A stretch of DNA of 64,000 nucleotides from Rhinopithecus roxellana (GCF_007565055.1 NC_044559.1:41906546-41970545); one strand, 5' to 3'. Positions 1-11,942 are shown, counted from the stretch's first letter. Numbers and translations are program-made. Notes: generated by a model from the sequence alone, not told the origin.

Positions 1-304
1 GCTCACGCCTCTAATCCCAGCAGTTTGGGAGGCTGAGGCAGACGGATCACGAGGTCAGGAGATCGAGACCATCCTGGCTAACAAGGTGAAACCCTGTCTG
101 TACTGAAAATACAAAAACAAATTAGCCAGGGGTGTTGGCGGGCGCCTGTAGTCCCAGCTACTCCGGAGAGGCTGAGGCAGGAGAATGGCGTGAACCCAGG
201 AGGCGGAGCTTGCAGTGAGCCGAGATCGCGCCACTGCACGCCAGCCTGGGGGACAGAGTGAGACGAGACTCCATCTCAAAAAAAAAAAAAAAAAAAAAAA
301 AAAA
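1..304 (+). mobile_element. AluY-like SINE, left end cut by window
   Basis: Both Alu monomers are present, from the A-box region onward, ending in an A tail at about 278-304. The combination gatcacgaggtcaggagatc and ctggctaac is typical of AluY. Only the first few bases of the element are missing at the window edge. Confidence 0.93.
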
Positions 305-979
305 CTTTAAAGGAGTCTATGAGACCAAACCTTTGTAACTCAATAGTTTGACTAGGAATTCCTATTCCTTCTGCATTTGAGCACCACAAGCCAATTATTT
401 ATCATAAAACTTTCTAGGTTGTCATCAATATAAAAGTTGAGAAAGCATGTCACAAAACAGGGGCGCTTAAAACCTTTAAAAACAGCCACCTTATTCTGTC
501 TTTCCTTTTGGTTAAACACCATCAACATGACTGCATTTTACTTAACTGAGACAAAAGATGTGAAAGCTCCATTTACTAAGCGAGAGAATGATCTACTCTA
601 AATCATTAGCAATTATAAAGAGTACACATATTTCATTATGAAAGACTGGCTATACATTTATTTTGTGACCCATCCATTGGTGAGAAATATTGTTTGCACA
701 TATTAGTGGTTGTATTGGACAAATGATTTATATTTAATATCTCATTTTCACTTCTCAGAAGCACTTTGGAAGTAAGTGTTTTGTTTATGCTGAGAACTGT
801 GGATGGTTTGCACCTCCTATGACTGCTTCAGGCAGCTTCGCCAGGCTGAGCTAGCACAGGAACCATGTGCTACGTATGCTTGAAACACTCCAGGTTTCCT
901 CCCTATGCAGACAATGAAAGCCATGGGAAATTCCCTCTCCTCTGTATCAACAGAAGTAGAGTGTAAAGCAGAACCCAGC
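305..979. other. Unassigned sequence, no gene seen
   Basis: AT-rich sequence without a recognisable repeat or a convincing reading frame. A short stretch near 720-790 weakly resembles a MIR core but is too diverged to call. Confidence 0.5.
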
Positions 980-1379
980 TGTTATGGGCCGAACTGTGTC
1001 CCCCAAAATTCATATGTGGAAGCCCTAACGCCCAGGACCTGGAAATGTAACTGTATTTGGCGATAGGGTCTTTAAAGAGGTGATTAAGTTAAAATGAGGC
1101 CTTTAGGGTGAGCTCTGATCCAGACTTGTGTCCTTATGCGAAGATGAAATTTGGACACAAAAGGAGATACGAAGGATTTGCGAACACAGGGTGACAACCA
1201 TGTGAGGACTCAGCCAAAAGGCTGAGTCTACAAGCCACAGAGAGGGGCCTCAGAGGAAATCAACCCTGCCGATACCTTGATCTTGGACTTGTAGCCTCCA
1301 GAGTGATAAGAAAGTTAATCTTTGTTGTGTAAGTCACCCAGTCTGTGGCACTTTATGGCCACCCTAGCAAATTAAGACA
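980..1379 (+). mobile_element. MaLR solo LTR (MLT1-type)
   Basis: It begins TGTTATGGGC, contains the family phrases aaaattcatatg and gatcttggacttg, and ends in ..attaagaca. It is flanked by an imperfect 5-bp duplication, ccagc (975-979) and tcagc (1380-1384), as expected for an ERVL-MaLR insertion. No internal retroviral sequence follows, so it is a solo LTR. Confidence 0.8.
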
Positions 1380-1599
1380 TCAGCTTGCTTATCCACTGGG
1401 CACAGATAGATCTAGTGTTATGCTGATGATTCTCCAAACATGACAAGCCCTGGAGGTTTAATGTCAGCTTTGCCCCCATTCCAGTAAAGGAGAGCCATCT
1501 TCTGTGAGTAATGATTTCACCAAGAACTTTTCTTAAACTTTTGAGAGATGTCTGACCCATGTGATTATAGTAACTGACCAAGTCTTTAATTAATAATGC

Positions 1600-1845
1600 T
1601 AACAACAATCATTACCAGCATTTATTGGATGCTTATGATGTGTCAGGCTCCGTACTGCACACTCTGTGTGTTATCTGGTCATCATTATTTCAATCATATT
1701 AGGCTGATATCATTGTTAATCCAACTTTACAGAAAAAGAACTCTATCTTGCCCGTGGTTACATAACCAGGAAACCCAGCTTGGACCCGGGTAGCTTGTCT
1801 CTGGAGCTTATGGTTTTAATCTCTAAGCTATATTCACTGGTGATG
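1600..1845 (+). repeat. MIR SINE relic
   Basis: Diverged match along the MIR body: tttattggatgcttatgatg, then an aactttacagaaaaagaa region (core 'gatgaggaaactgag') and cccagcttggaccc. Old mammalian-wide repeat, no coding function. Confidence 0.7.
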
Positions 1846-1954
1846 TCAGTGGCCTTACAATGCAAGCATCTGAAAATGAAGTGATACCCTTATTTTTTCC
1901 TCCAAACAAGTGACTATGATGATAGAGGACCACATTCTCCTCTGAGCAGGGCCT

Positions 1955-2530
1955 GCTTTCTCTCTACTCTTCTATCTTGCCCACCTTCCAAAGTTTATCC
2001 ACCTCCTGCAGGAAGCCTTCTGACCCTACCCTATCCGATATGGTTTGGCTGTCTCCCCACCCAAATCTCATCTTGAATTGTAACTCCCACAATTCCCATG
2101 TGTCGTGGGAGGAACCCGGTGGGAGGTCATTGAATCACGGGGGTAGGTCTTTCTCACACTGTTCTCATGATAGTGAATACGTCTCACAAGATCTGATGGT
2201 TTTAAAAATGAAAGCTGTGCAAGCTCTCTCTTTGCCTGCTGCCATCCACCTAAGATGTGACTTGCTCTTCTTGCCTTCCACCATGATTATGTGGTCACCC
2301 CAGCCATGTGGAACTGTAGGTCCATTAAACCTCTTTCTTTTGTAAATTGCCCAGTCTCAGGTAGTGTGAAAACATACTAATACACCATCCAAAGTGTTCC
2401 ATCACTCCTACATTGCTTATTGATGAAACTCTTCATTTGGTACTTGGTATATGCTGACCTTATATTCTCATGTGCATTTGTCATGTCTTACCAACTTTTA
2501 TTCAAGAAGTGTATGTCAGTATTATGTGAC
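1955..2530 (+). repeat. L2 LINE 3' region, split by a MaLR LTR
   Basis: The left part carries ctgcaggaagccttctgacc and the right part (2385-2530) carries catttggtacttggtatatg, which are consecutive in the L2 3' region. The LTR at 2036-2384 inserted between them. Confidence 0.6.
2036..2384 (+). mobile_element. THE1/MST-type MaLR solo LTR
   Basis: Near full-length LTR of 349 bp, from cgatatggtttggctgt to catactaataca, with a polyadenylation-type ccattaaacc region. Flanking 5-mers ctatc (2031-2035) and ccatc (2385-2389) are an imperfect target-site duplication. The 122-residue open frame across it is incidental. Confidence 0.88.
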
Positions 2531-2534
2531 AGAC

Positions 2535-2925
2535 ATTCTAGGAGGTCACCTTCTGTAGCTTTCATTTGTTAGAAGGAGGTTGCCTCATAGAGGTCAGTGT
2601 GGGGTAATAATCTGGTTCATCGGACAATGACCATAGGAGATCACCTGAGGTTACCTGGACAAGGATCTGGGTGACTAGGGGCTCCCATCTTCCCCAGGAG
2701 AGCATAGGAGGTTGAACAGCCTGCAGACAGCCAGCCTCTAAACCCAGACTGCCAGGGCCCGAGTGGGTGAGCATGTCCCTCAAGGGCAAAGCTGCTGTCA
2801 CTCTTGCTCTATATGGAGCAAGTTGTGTCAGATGAACAAATCAGTTTTCTCTCACATGCCAACTAGTATCAGTCACATAGAGGTTTGCACTGAGAAACTT
2901 ATGGTCTGAGATGCAGGGAAAGGGT
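2535..2925. other. Unassigned sequence, no gene seen
   Basis: No repeat family or coding pattern recognised. Confidence 0.45.
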
Positions 2926-2929
2926 TATC

Positions 2930-3040
2930 CGGAATCACTTAGAAGCACTTTTTAAAAATAAGAGTGCTTAGGCCCCCCCACCCCAGACTGATTGAATTAG
3001 AAACTCCTGGAGGTGCTGCCCAGTTGGTTCTGGCATACAG
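2930..3040 (+). repeat. hAT-Charlie MITE fragment (MER5-like)
   Basis: The order aatcacttagaagcac, ttaggccccccaccccagac, ttagaaactcctggaggtg follows the MER5-type consensus. Terminal repeats are not clear, so this is a partial copy. Confidence 0.5.
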
Positions 3041-3189
3041 ACAGAGAGAGACAAGTGGAGAGAACCCCAGCCCTCATGGTGATCACACCTGGGGAGTGAA
3101 TTAGTTGGTTCTGTGAAGTGATAGCCCCACAGTAGGTCATCAATATCAGTTCCCATCCACCTTCTTTTGTAGCCGCCCCCCCCACCCCG

Positions 3190-3240
3190 GTTATCTACTA
3201 GGCACATAATAGGGGCTGAGTAAATACTGTGGGTTAATGG
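3190..3240 (+). repeat. L2/MIR 3'-tail fragment
   Basis: The phrase ggcacataataggggctgag followed by taaatactgtgggttaatgg matches the shared L2/MIR 3' end. Confidence 0.5.
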
Positions 3241-3302
3241 ACGTGTCAGCTCAAATAAGAGCAGAGCTTTGCCATGAAGGGCAAGCAGAACACCCTGGGG
3301 GA

Positions 3303-3373
3303 GGAGAGTGACCAACTTATCCTGATTTTAAAACTGAAAGTCCCAGGCAAATCAGAGTGGTTGGTCATCCTAC
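3303..3373. repeat. Short inverted-repeat element, MITE-like
   Basis: The ends gagtgaccaacttatcc and gagtggttggtcatcct are imperfect inverted repeats of each other. The interior holds ttttaaaactgaaagtccc. A related copy in the other orientation lies at 33106-33190. I do not know the family name. Confidence 0.45.
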
Positions 3374-3379
3374 TGGGAG

Positions 3380-4110
3380 AAGAAGTGAGGTTCCTGCAAC
3401 ATCTGTACCTCCTACCTAAAGCACTGAGATTCAAAACTGGAAGACCCTCAAACTCAGCTGCAAGGGCTGTCCACATTCCTAGCTGCCACTTGACTGTGAC
3501 CTAGGACATCCACCCAAGGGGAAGGTAAGCTATCTCCAGCATTGAGAGGAATTAGGCATGTTAGCACCAGCTGAGATAGGTTAAAAAAAAAAAGGGAAAA
3601 CCTGCCACCCAGACCTCAATATTAAATTTGACTTGTACTTCCAATCTGTGAAAGCTACTGCCTGATTATAGAGGTGTTGCATACATGGTTTTGTTTTGTT
3701 GTGTTTTGTCAATGAATTTATATTGGAGTCACCCAAGACTCCTCTGATGCCCTGCATGGGGACATGCCTTCAAGTGCCGTTTTACAGACATGATCAGCTC
3801 TTTTTATCCGTGGGTAAGAATTTCAAAAGACAATTTTGGCAGCTATAAAGGACGCTTCTGGGACAATTGGGAAAATTCGAATATACATATGGACAATTAG
3901 ATGATATTCATTCAGGTGTGATCATGGTGGCATGGTTAGATAGAAAAATGTCCTTATTTTTTAGAGGTACATACTGAAATTGTTAGGGATGATATGTTGT
4001 CTGTAATTTACTTTATAATCAGAGAAGAAAACGTGAATATCAAGACAAAACCATAGTAACGGGATTTGTATGTAGAAGGTGGTTTCCCCAACTCCACATG
4101 GTGAAATATG
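3380..4110. other. Unassigned sequence, no gene seen
   Basis: Contains a short A-rich run near 3582-3592 and a GTTTT-rich patch near 3690-3708. No coding or RNA gene signature. Confidence 0.45.
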
Positions 4111-4122
4111 ATGAGATGATGA

Positions 4123-4431
<309 letters not shown>

Positions 4432-4504
4432 AATGAAAGTTCTTAATGATGATATTGGTTAGTGTTCATCCCATTTACTATTAGGGCATAAGAAAATGGG
4501 TAAT

Positions 4505-4680
4505 TCTTTTTATTTTATTTTACTTTAAGTTCCAGGATACATGTGCAGAACGTGCAGGTTTGTTACGTAGGTATACGTGTGCCATGGTGGTTTGCTGCAC
4601 CTGTTAACCCATCATCTAGGCTCCCTCCCCATCCCCCCCATACCCCACAACAGGTCCCATGTGTGTTGTTCCCCTTAAAA
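4505..4680 (-). mobile_element. LINE-1 3' end, antisense
   Basis: The series tttattttactttaagttc, acatgtgcagaacgtgcagg, tttgttacgtaggtatacgt and gtttgctgcacctgttaacc is the reverse complement of the primate L1 3' UTR. About 175 bp remain, a 5'-truncated copy. Confidence 0.9.
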
Positions 4681-4794
4681 ATGGATGATTCTTAATTTTC
4701 CTAATCTCTCATTGAAAATAATGGTTTTAATGCTAAAGTCTGCAATTTTTTGAAGCCCGCAGATTTCTAAGGCCTGGCCTGCTGCAAGAAGTGC

Positions 4795-4970
4795 ATTTGA
4801 GTGAGCACTGGTTGGGGAGCTAGAGGGAGCTGGGCCCCCATGCTATTGTTATGGCTGTGGGACCTTAAGCAGGTGGCAGAACTTCATGGAAACTCAGGCT
4901 CCCTCCTTGCAAAGCTGTGATGGATGCAGAGCTGACTTGGGACAGGTTAGATAATCAATGAATGGAAGAT
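4795..4970 (+). repeat. MIR SINE relic
   Basis: Weak but ordered match: gctgtgggaccttaagcagg, ttcatggaaactcaggctcc. Confidence 0.5.
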
Positions 4971-5324
4971 TCTCTTGCGGGGATGCAGAAAGGGAAAGGA
5001 AATGTAATTTTTTTTTTCAATGTAGAGCAAACAAAGAGACCTGACTACCAAGTTTAGTACCAACCTTCCACGCCTGTGGGATAGATGTATTAACACACTG
5101 AATTAATGGTTATTGGAACCCAAAGCTGTCCCAGGAAATATGCATCACAGGAAGTAGCCCTGTGACATTTACATTATAAAAATTATTTCTTGAAGTAAAA
5201 TCAACATAGGCAGATTTCTATTATTAGTTAGCCCAACCTGTATTTCTATACAAAGGAAATTAAACTTAATATAAGTTGAACTCATGTTTTCCCATTTCCA
5301 ACCTTAAGTATAACGAAAATTACT

Positions 5325-5540
5325 CCATTTATAGAACAGATACTATGGGCCAAACACATCACTAGATGCTATTAATTTTCATCTTCAGCACAACCTAATG
5401 AAGTGGATGTTACTACCCAATTATGCCCCATTTAGCAAAAGTAATGACTATCAGATAGGTGAAATCTCATGCCCAAAAGCCATAACTGAAAGACAACAGT
5501 GCCAGCACAGTGATGAGAGAGGCACCATGACCTTGCCATC
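5325..5540 (+). repeat. MIR SINE relic
   Basis: atactatgggccaaacacat, then taatgaagtggatgttacta and the core region follow MIR order. Confidence 0.6.
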
Positions 5541-5559
5541 CCACCGACTGTTCCCCTTC

Positions 5560-5735
5560 TGGCCCTGCTACCTACAAGCCATAGACTGTTCTGGGTCTCA
5601 GTTGTCTTCCTTGGTAACATAAGAATGATGATGGGAATGAGCCCATGGGATCCTGAGGATTAAATGAGCTAATGTATTCATCCATGCAAAGCATTTAGAA
5701 CAGCTTCTGGCATGTGGTCAGTGTTCCGGGAGATG
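5560..5735 (+). repeat. MIR SINE relic (3' half)
   Basis: gggtctcagttgtcttcctt, gaggattaaatgagctaatg, catttagaacagcttctggc are consecutive MIR 3' segments. Confidence 0.65.
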
Positions 5736-5825
5736 AGGCTAACAGATTTAACAAGTAAAATCTGGCCAGCAGACCCTTTATGTTGCCTTCATAGTGAATA
5801 AACTAGGCTAGTGGCTCCTGTCATC

Positions 5826-6092
5826 ATTCACCCATGGGTACAAAAATACCGTTAGATAGAAGGATTAAGTGCTAGTGTTCGACAGCACAATAGGGTGACT
5901 ATGATTAACAATAGTTTATCGTATATTTCAAAATATCTAGAAGAGAAGATTTGGAATGTTCCCAACACACACAAAAATGATACATGTTTGAGGTGATGGA
6001 TATCATGATTACCCTGAGTTCATCATTACACATTGTATGCATGTTTCAAAATATGTACCCCATAAATGTGTACAATTATTATGTAGCAATAA
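5826..6092 (+). mobile_element. LINE-1 3' UTR (L1MA/L1MB-like)
   Basis: The phrases gcacaatagggtgactatga, acatgtttgaggtgatggat and ccccataaatgtgtacaatt are diagnostic of L1MA/MB 3' ends. 5'-truncated copy. Confidence 0.85.
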
Positions 6093-6094
6093 AA

Positions 6095-6780
6095 AGAGAG
6101 GGCTGGAAAAATTCAAGTCTTATTCCTCTTGTTATGCTGTTCAGGAGGGCTGAGGCTGGCCTGTTCCTGGGCTTCCGGCCCCAAAGGTCATTGTCCAGCC
6201 ACAGCACCCGCTCTGGTTGGCTTCATCACTGGCTTTCTCTGCATATTAGAGTGATTCAGACCTGCCATGCTTTACTGGCTATACTTCAAAAACGCTGTCT
6301 CTGCCCTGACTCTAAGGTTGTCAAATCCTTAAAGCTTGTTAGGACAGGGCTTCAAAACTCTTGCTTGGGGTTCGTGGTGTTTAGTGATACAGTGAGCAAG
6401 CTGCCTCACATGTAAAGAGGAAATTTCTGTGGCTGAGAATATCTTGAAAGACAGAGTTTAGCCAGGAACTCTTGAGGATAAACAAGCTTTGATATATTAC
6501 ATTGTGTGCACATAAATGAACATCGGTCCCTTTTCAGATACATTCCAGTCATACCATGATGGATGAACTTAGGTTGGCCTAGGGTTGGTGCACTTCTTAA
6601 AATGTTTCTGTATTTGTGCACAGCACAAGGGTTCCAAGCTGAATTGGAATATAGGATGTGAGGGAAGTGGTGCATTGCATTGTCACAAAACAGAGGAAAT
6701 GATTCAAAGAAACAAAAAGAGGAGTATTTCAAAAGTAAAAAGGGGAATTTCTTCCAGCCACAGATATAAATTAAAGAAAC
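6095..6780. other. Unassigned sequence, no gene seen
   Basis: A 143-codon open frame (5984-6415) crosses the end of the L1 fragment into this block. It begins inside the L1 3' UTR and shows no domain, so I do not call it a gene. Confidence 0.45.
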
Positions 6781-6784
6781 AGTT

Positions 6785-6900
6785 CATTCAGTCACTTGCC
6801 TATTCATTCAACAAATGCTCATGGAATTCTTGTGTTGTGTGTCAGGCTCTGTGCAAGGTGTGGAGATAGTTTAATGAGCAGCACTTGGTTCCTGCACTCA
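6785..6900 (-). repeat. L2 LINE 3' end, antisense
   Basis: cattcaacaaatgctcatgg, gtcaggctctgtgcaaggtg and ttcctgcactcaggact match the reverse complement of the L2 3' UTR. Confidence 0.65.
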
Positions 6901-7475
6901 GGACTCCCACTCTGGAGAGTGAAGGCATCCATCACTGATTATGTTTGGCCTTGGGTACCTCCTCTGTGTGCTAGACCTGCTTTCAGCCCTGAGGGGATGG
7001 AATCAGGGCCTAATCTTTTGCCACCCTCAAGGCTGGTAATTGTGCCTTCCTTGGAGTTGATGAGATGGTTTGAGACCTTCCTCAGAGTAGAGACAAGACT
7101 ATCACCCCCTTATACCCCAACTCCTGCTGCTTTGAAGTGCTCCTACCCAGCTCCTCCTTGCTGAAAAACATTCTGGGGAATTGCAAGACAGGCCACCCCT
7201 GACAATTCATATTCTCCTTCCTCCTGTCCTTCCTTCCCTCTAAAGAAATGAATTACATATTCCATAAGCATATATAATTAAAGAAAATTAAATCTAATGT
7301 ATCCTTAGCCCATCATGTTCATGTTTATATACTCTCTGTGCTTATTACTGGCTATTAATACTCTTATTGATCTTAGCTTATACCAGGAATTTGAGGATGG
7401 AGATTTTAGTTGCTGTTGTAATTGACATAAACATCCTTCTGCCTACCTATTGGATGACTAAAATCCAATCAAGTG
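6900..7475. other. Unassigned sequence, no gene seen
   Basis: No recognised repeat or coding pattern. Confidence 0.4.
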
Positions 7476-7575
7476 ATTAGCATTTACTGTGAACCTACTA
7501 CGTGCCCTGCACTCAGTACTATGAACGACAAGGAAGAAAGATAGGCACGTTGTCCTGACCCATTAGCCACATGCC
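7476..7575 (-). repeat. L2/MIR relic, antisense
   Basis: agcatttactgtgaacctac and gtgccctgcactcagtacta resemble the reversed L2 tail. Strongly diverged. Confidence 0.45.
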
Positions 7576-8235
7576 CAGCCAGTAACCCCAGGCTGAGGAT
7601 GAGCTAGCACTCAATTAGAACAAGCCCAGAGCATTCACCTCCCTTTCTGCCCCAACTCAATCCTCTTGGGCCCTCTCACCCTCCACTCTCTGAAGAATCC
7701 CCGATCCAAAGCAGAACATTTTGACACAGCTGTGTTGACATAGCCATTTTGCTTTGAGTTATGTTTTGTGACAGAGTTGCAATGTGTATTACCAAGAATT
7801 ATGCACAGCAAAAACTCCTGATCTTTTTCTCTCCCGTTTCCACCCCCACTTCCTCTGGGAGACATTTACTTTTCTGCATTGTCTAAACTGCTTTTGAGGT
7901 ACTGTCTTCTATTTAGTGGTGTTTTCTTCAAAATCTATTAGAATGGAATTAGTCTTTATGGGTATGTTCCTGACTTCCAAAAAGTCATTATAAAGTAGGT
8001 TAATGCTATTAAATAGAACTTACGTATACTGCTGGGTACTGAAAGAATGATTACAAGTGTATTTGAAGCTTCCCTCTGCAATTTGGGGAGGAGAGTAAGT
8101 GCTTCTTTTTAGGAGACTGAAAGGCAAATGGCACCATGGAGATAGGAGAATGGGGAAGGCCAGCTTCTTTTGGTGGGTCACAGGGGTAGATCGAGATGGT
8201 CTGGATTTGGGGAACTTCGGATTTTGTAGGAGTTG
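7576..8235. other. Unassigned sequence, no gene seen
   Basis: No repeat or gene signature recognised. Confidence 0.4.
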
Positions 8236-8345
8236 CAGAAACGTCTGGCACTCACTGACATGTGGCCTTGACCGAGTCCCTCAACTTCTCAGAGCCTCAG
8301 TTTTCTTATCTGTAAAATGGGCATGACAGTGCCTACTGAAACAAG
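8236..8345 (+). repeat. MIR SINE relic (3' half)
   Basis: gtggccttgaccgagtccct then cagagcctcagttttcttat and ctgtaaaatgggcatgacag is the MIR 3' half in good condition. Confidence 0.75.
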
Positions 8346-8399
8346 GTGACATAGGAGAGAATAGAGAATAAGGTCTTCGAAGCTTTATGGTAATAGCCT

Positions 8400-9450
8400 G
8401 AAAAGAAGTTGGACTGAACTTGGCTTAGTCTCACCTCACCTGGGTTAGCACTGTCCCACCTCAGTGTCATTTGAGGCTGGATAATTCAGAAATCCAACAT
8501 GCTTCATGTAGAAATATTGTCTGGGTCTCTCACTGAGACCATTGGATCAGTCCACACCCCTGTAGGTGAGGCTGAGGTCCCCACTGTCAGTCACCTTAAG
8601 GGAGGTTGGTCTGGAAATTGAAGACTCAGAAGAGCAGCCTTTGATGGGGATGAAAAGAGGGAAATGAAAACTACCACCTTTATCCTCTCCATCAACCCAA
8701 GGTCTCCTGCACATATCCAGGAACTTCCAAGTGGCCAGGTCACCAGCGAATTCCCTGGAGAGGCAGTCTGGGTTGCTCTAATTCCCTTTCTTTTCTCAAA
8801 TCCTTCAGTGATGTCTCTTGCCTGGTTTAACTGAGGAGTGTAACTGTGAGGGACAACAGGAAACAATTTTCCACAATGACTATTCCCACTATGCTTCATA
8901 GAGCCCTCTTTCCTGGCTTTGTAAAGACGTCCTAAATGTCAGACACTTTCATTGAAGTCACTTCATCTGGGTAATCAGATGTGGTCCTGCCCATTTTTGA
9001 AGGTCAGGCTCAGACGTAGGTGAAAAACTGCTCCAAGTCCAGCCAGGTCTTGGAAGAGGAGCCTCCTCCTCCTCCAAGGGAAGGAGCCACAGATTACTTC
9101 TTTATGCACAGGCCCTCCTCCTGGCCCTAGGGTTGATTGGGGAGGAGAGCTGGGCGAGGGGCTGGAGGACAGATATCTCTCTGGTGACTGCCCTGCTGTG
9201 GTCACTCTCTCCTGGGAAGCATCTCTGGTACTTTAGCTTATTTTCTAGGCCCCACTAGAGGGTCTCAGTTCCTAGCTGCTCTCCCAAGCCCAGGTCCTTC
9301 CTATGTGACTTGGCCTCATCTTCTCCCAGCTGCTGGTGGCTACACACCCACTCTCCTCTGAGGTTGGAGTGGGGGTGCCTGCAAGTCTGCAGTGACCAGT
9401 CACGCCCATCTCTCAGAAACCAGGACTTCAATGGAGCAGCCACTGTCCCC
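8400..9450. other. Unassigned single-copy-looking sequence
   Basis: Comparatively GC-balanced block of about 1 kb with no repeat that I recognise. It borders the minisatellite. Antisense frames of up to 102 codons are present but carry no recognisable motif. Confidence 0.4.
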
Positions 9451-9454
9451 TACA

Positions 9455-9925
9455 CTGGGCTGGATATCAGTTTACCCCCTTCTCCCCCACACTGGGCTGG
9501 ACATCAACTCCTCCCCCACCCCCCCACACACACTGGGCTGGACATCAGCTCATCCACCTCCCCTATACACACTGTGTTGGACATCAGCTCACCCCCCTCC
9601 CCCACACACACACTGGGCTGGACATCAGCTCATTCCCATCCCCTGCACACACACTGGGCTGGACATCAGCTCACCCCCCTCCCCCACACACACTGGATGG
9701 ACATCAGCTCACCCCCCTCCGCCACACACACTGGATGGACATCAGCTCACCCCCCTCCCCCACACACACTGGGCTGGACATCAGCTCACCCCCCTCCACC
9801 ATACACACTGGGCTGGACATCAGCTCATCCCCCTCCCCCACACACTGGGCTGGACATCAGCTCACCCCCGCCCCCAACACACACACACTGGGCTCGACAT
9901 CAGCTCATCTCTTCCCAGCATAGCT
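9455..9925. repeat. Minisatellite, 12 units of 37-43 bp
   Basis: Twelve copies of a unit with core ctgggctggacatcagctca followed by a C-rich spacer and a short CA run. Unit starts that I count: 9455, 9492, 9533, 9572, 9613, 9654, 9693, 9731, 9769, 9808, 9845, 9888. Spacing is 37, 41, 39, 41, 41, 39, 38, 38, 39, 37 and 43 bp. Units 7 and 8 share a deletion variant (ctggatggacatcag) and unit 4 has ctgtgttgg. Unit length is not a fixed multiple of 3. Because two forward frames of the unit lack stops, overlapping frames of 225 and 203 codons run through it; I regard these as by-products of the repeat. Confidence 0.95.
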
Positions 9926-9929
9926 CCTC

Positions 9930-10210
9930 TGCAAGTGGTGGGGAGAAGTTCAGCAGCCCAGGGGCTGAGTGGGAAATGGAGCATTAGTTTTCCCTTCTCA
10001 TAGGCAGTCACAGCCTCGATCCCCTTAGTGCTTCTAATCAGAGGAGCAGCAGGAAGCCAAGCGAGGCCCTCCTTATCCTTTCCACAAAGCAGGGGAAACT
10101 GCATCCCCTTGCTCCTGGCATCCTTGGAGACAGAGGGCATGCTGCTGAAAAGCCACCTCCCCGGAAGCTCCAAAGGGAGATGAACTGCTCACAGCTCACT
10201 AATTCTGCTG
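9930..10210. other. Unassigned flank of minisatellite
   Basis: No repeat family or gene recognised. Confidence 0.4.
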
Positions 10211-10211
10211 T

Positions 10212-10685
10212 TTGTTGTTTTTATTTATTTATTTTTTTACTGAGGTGTAACTCACATTCCATAAAATTCATGGTTTTTAAGTGTACAATTCAGTGGGTTT
10301 TAGCACATTCACCAGGTTGTGCAACTATCACCACCATTTGATTTCAGAACATTTTCATCACCACAGAAAGAAACCCCAAAGCCATTAACACTCACTTCCC
10401 ATCTCCTGATCTCTCCAGGCCTTGGCGATCACTAATCTACTTTCTGTCTCTAAGGGTTTGCCTATTCTGGACATTTCATACTAATGGAATCCTAGAATAT
10501 GTGGCCTTTGGTGTCCAGTGTGTTTCACTTAGCTTAATATACTTGAGGTTCATCCACACTGGAGCACCTCATTCCTTTTTATGGCTAAATAATATTCCCT
10601 TGTGTGGATAGACCACAGTTTATTTACTCATTCATTAATTGATGGATATTTGAGTTTATATTTCAAACTTAGATCGTAGGCCACT
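10212..10685 (-). mobile_element. Old LINE-1 (L1M) fragment, antisense
   Basis: Starts tttactgaggtgtaactcac and continues with tttctgtctctaagggtttg, ctattctggacatttcatac and attcctttttatggctaaat, the reversed L1M 3' region. Confidence 0.8.
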
Positions 10686-10689
10686 TTGA

Positions 10690-11287
10690 AACCTTTATTA
10701 GGAAAAACTCTGGATCTTCACACAGCCATTTTATTGGCTAAAGTTACAACCGAGGTTGTTTTATGGTAGGCAGATGAAAGAGTGGAGGAGGTGTGGGCAG
10801 AGCAGGTCCCTTTCCTCTGTTGGGTCTGTGCAGTGCCAGCAGAGGCTGCCCTTCATGAAAGCAACTGAGACAGCAGAGCCAAGGCCCTAGAGCAGTTACG
10901 GGCAGCAGAAAGTGTTTAGTGTGGGAGCACAATAGAGGCTGGAACAAGTGATGTGTGAATAAGCCAGCCCTCTGGGCAGGGGAAAAGCCCTGCTTTGCAG
11001 CATTTGCTCATTTCCACGGTATAAATATTCCCATTGTGGCCAATTTCAAGCTACAAACTAGGTGATGCTGAACACAAACTTGGGAGAAATATGCACCATG
11101 GGGTTGGTACAACAAGTTCCAGGACACCACTGGGCTGGAACTCAGCTTCCTACACATGCCTGAGAAAGCAGCTCCCTGGGGACCGCTGGGAAGCAGCTGG
11201 AGACTCTCAGAGGGGGTCAGTTTCCAGCAATAGGGCACCTAGCATCATGCCCAATATGTGCTTCCCTCCCCGATCTTGTTCCAAAAT
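10690..11287. other. Unassigned sequence, no gene seen
   Basis: No recognised repeat or coding signature up to the Alu. Confidence 0.4.
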
Positions 11288-11302
11288 ACCAGTCACCTCT
11301 TT

Positions 11303-11592
<290 letters not shown>

Positions 11593-11942
11593 ACCAGTCA
11601 CCTCTTTGAATTAGGCAGCAAAACCAGAGCATTCCTGGGCAACTAGCATTTGGTTACTCTAATGCTTCCTCATCATGTGGGGTCACGTAAAAAGCCCTTC
11701 TACTCACTGCAAGTCCCTGACTGTCCTACCAATGGAGGAATGTGGATTGATGGAGTGTTTGGTCACAGCTGAAATACAACCCTCTTGGAGCTTCTTTGGA
11801 AAATATGTAATAAGGGAAATGATAGATCAATATTAAATAAAGAATATTGTGTAATAGTTCACAATACTATGATAATAGTTCATAGAAATATAAAATGACA
11901 AGTGTTGAAATTGGAAAAAGTCCAATTCTTAATGTCTATACC

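Noticed and set aside
1977..2345. 122-codon frame
   Set aside because: Lies almost entirely inside a THE1/MST LTR, which has no protein-coding role.
5984..6415. 143-codon frame
   Set aside because: Begins inside an L1 3' UTR and continues into featureless sequence; no family match recognised.
9455..9925. Repeat/spacer layout as a CRISPR array
   Set aside because: The genome is a primate; the units abut with only short C-rich/CA variation and there are no unique spacers or cas genes.
9310..10003. A 225-codon and a 203-codon frame as genes
   Set aside because: Both are products of a stop-free tandem repeat in two frames; no start context, domain or splice evidence.
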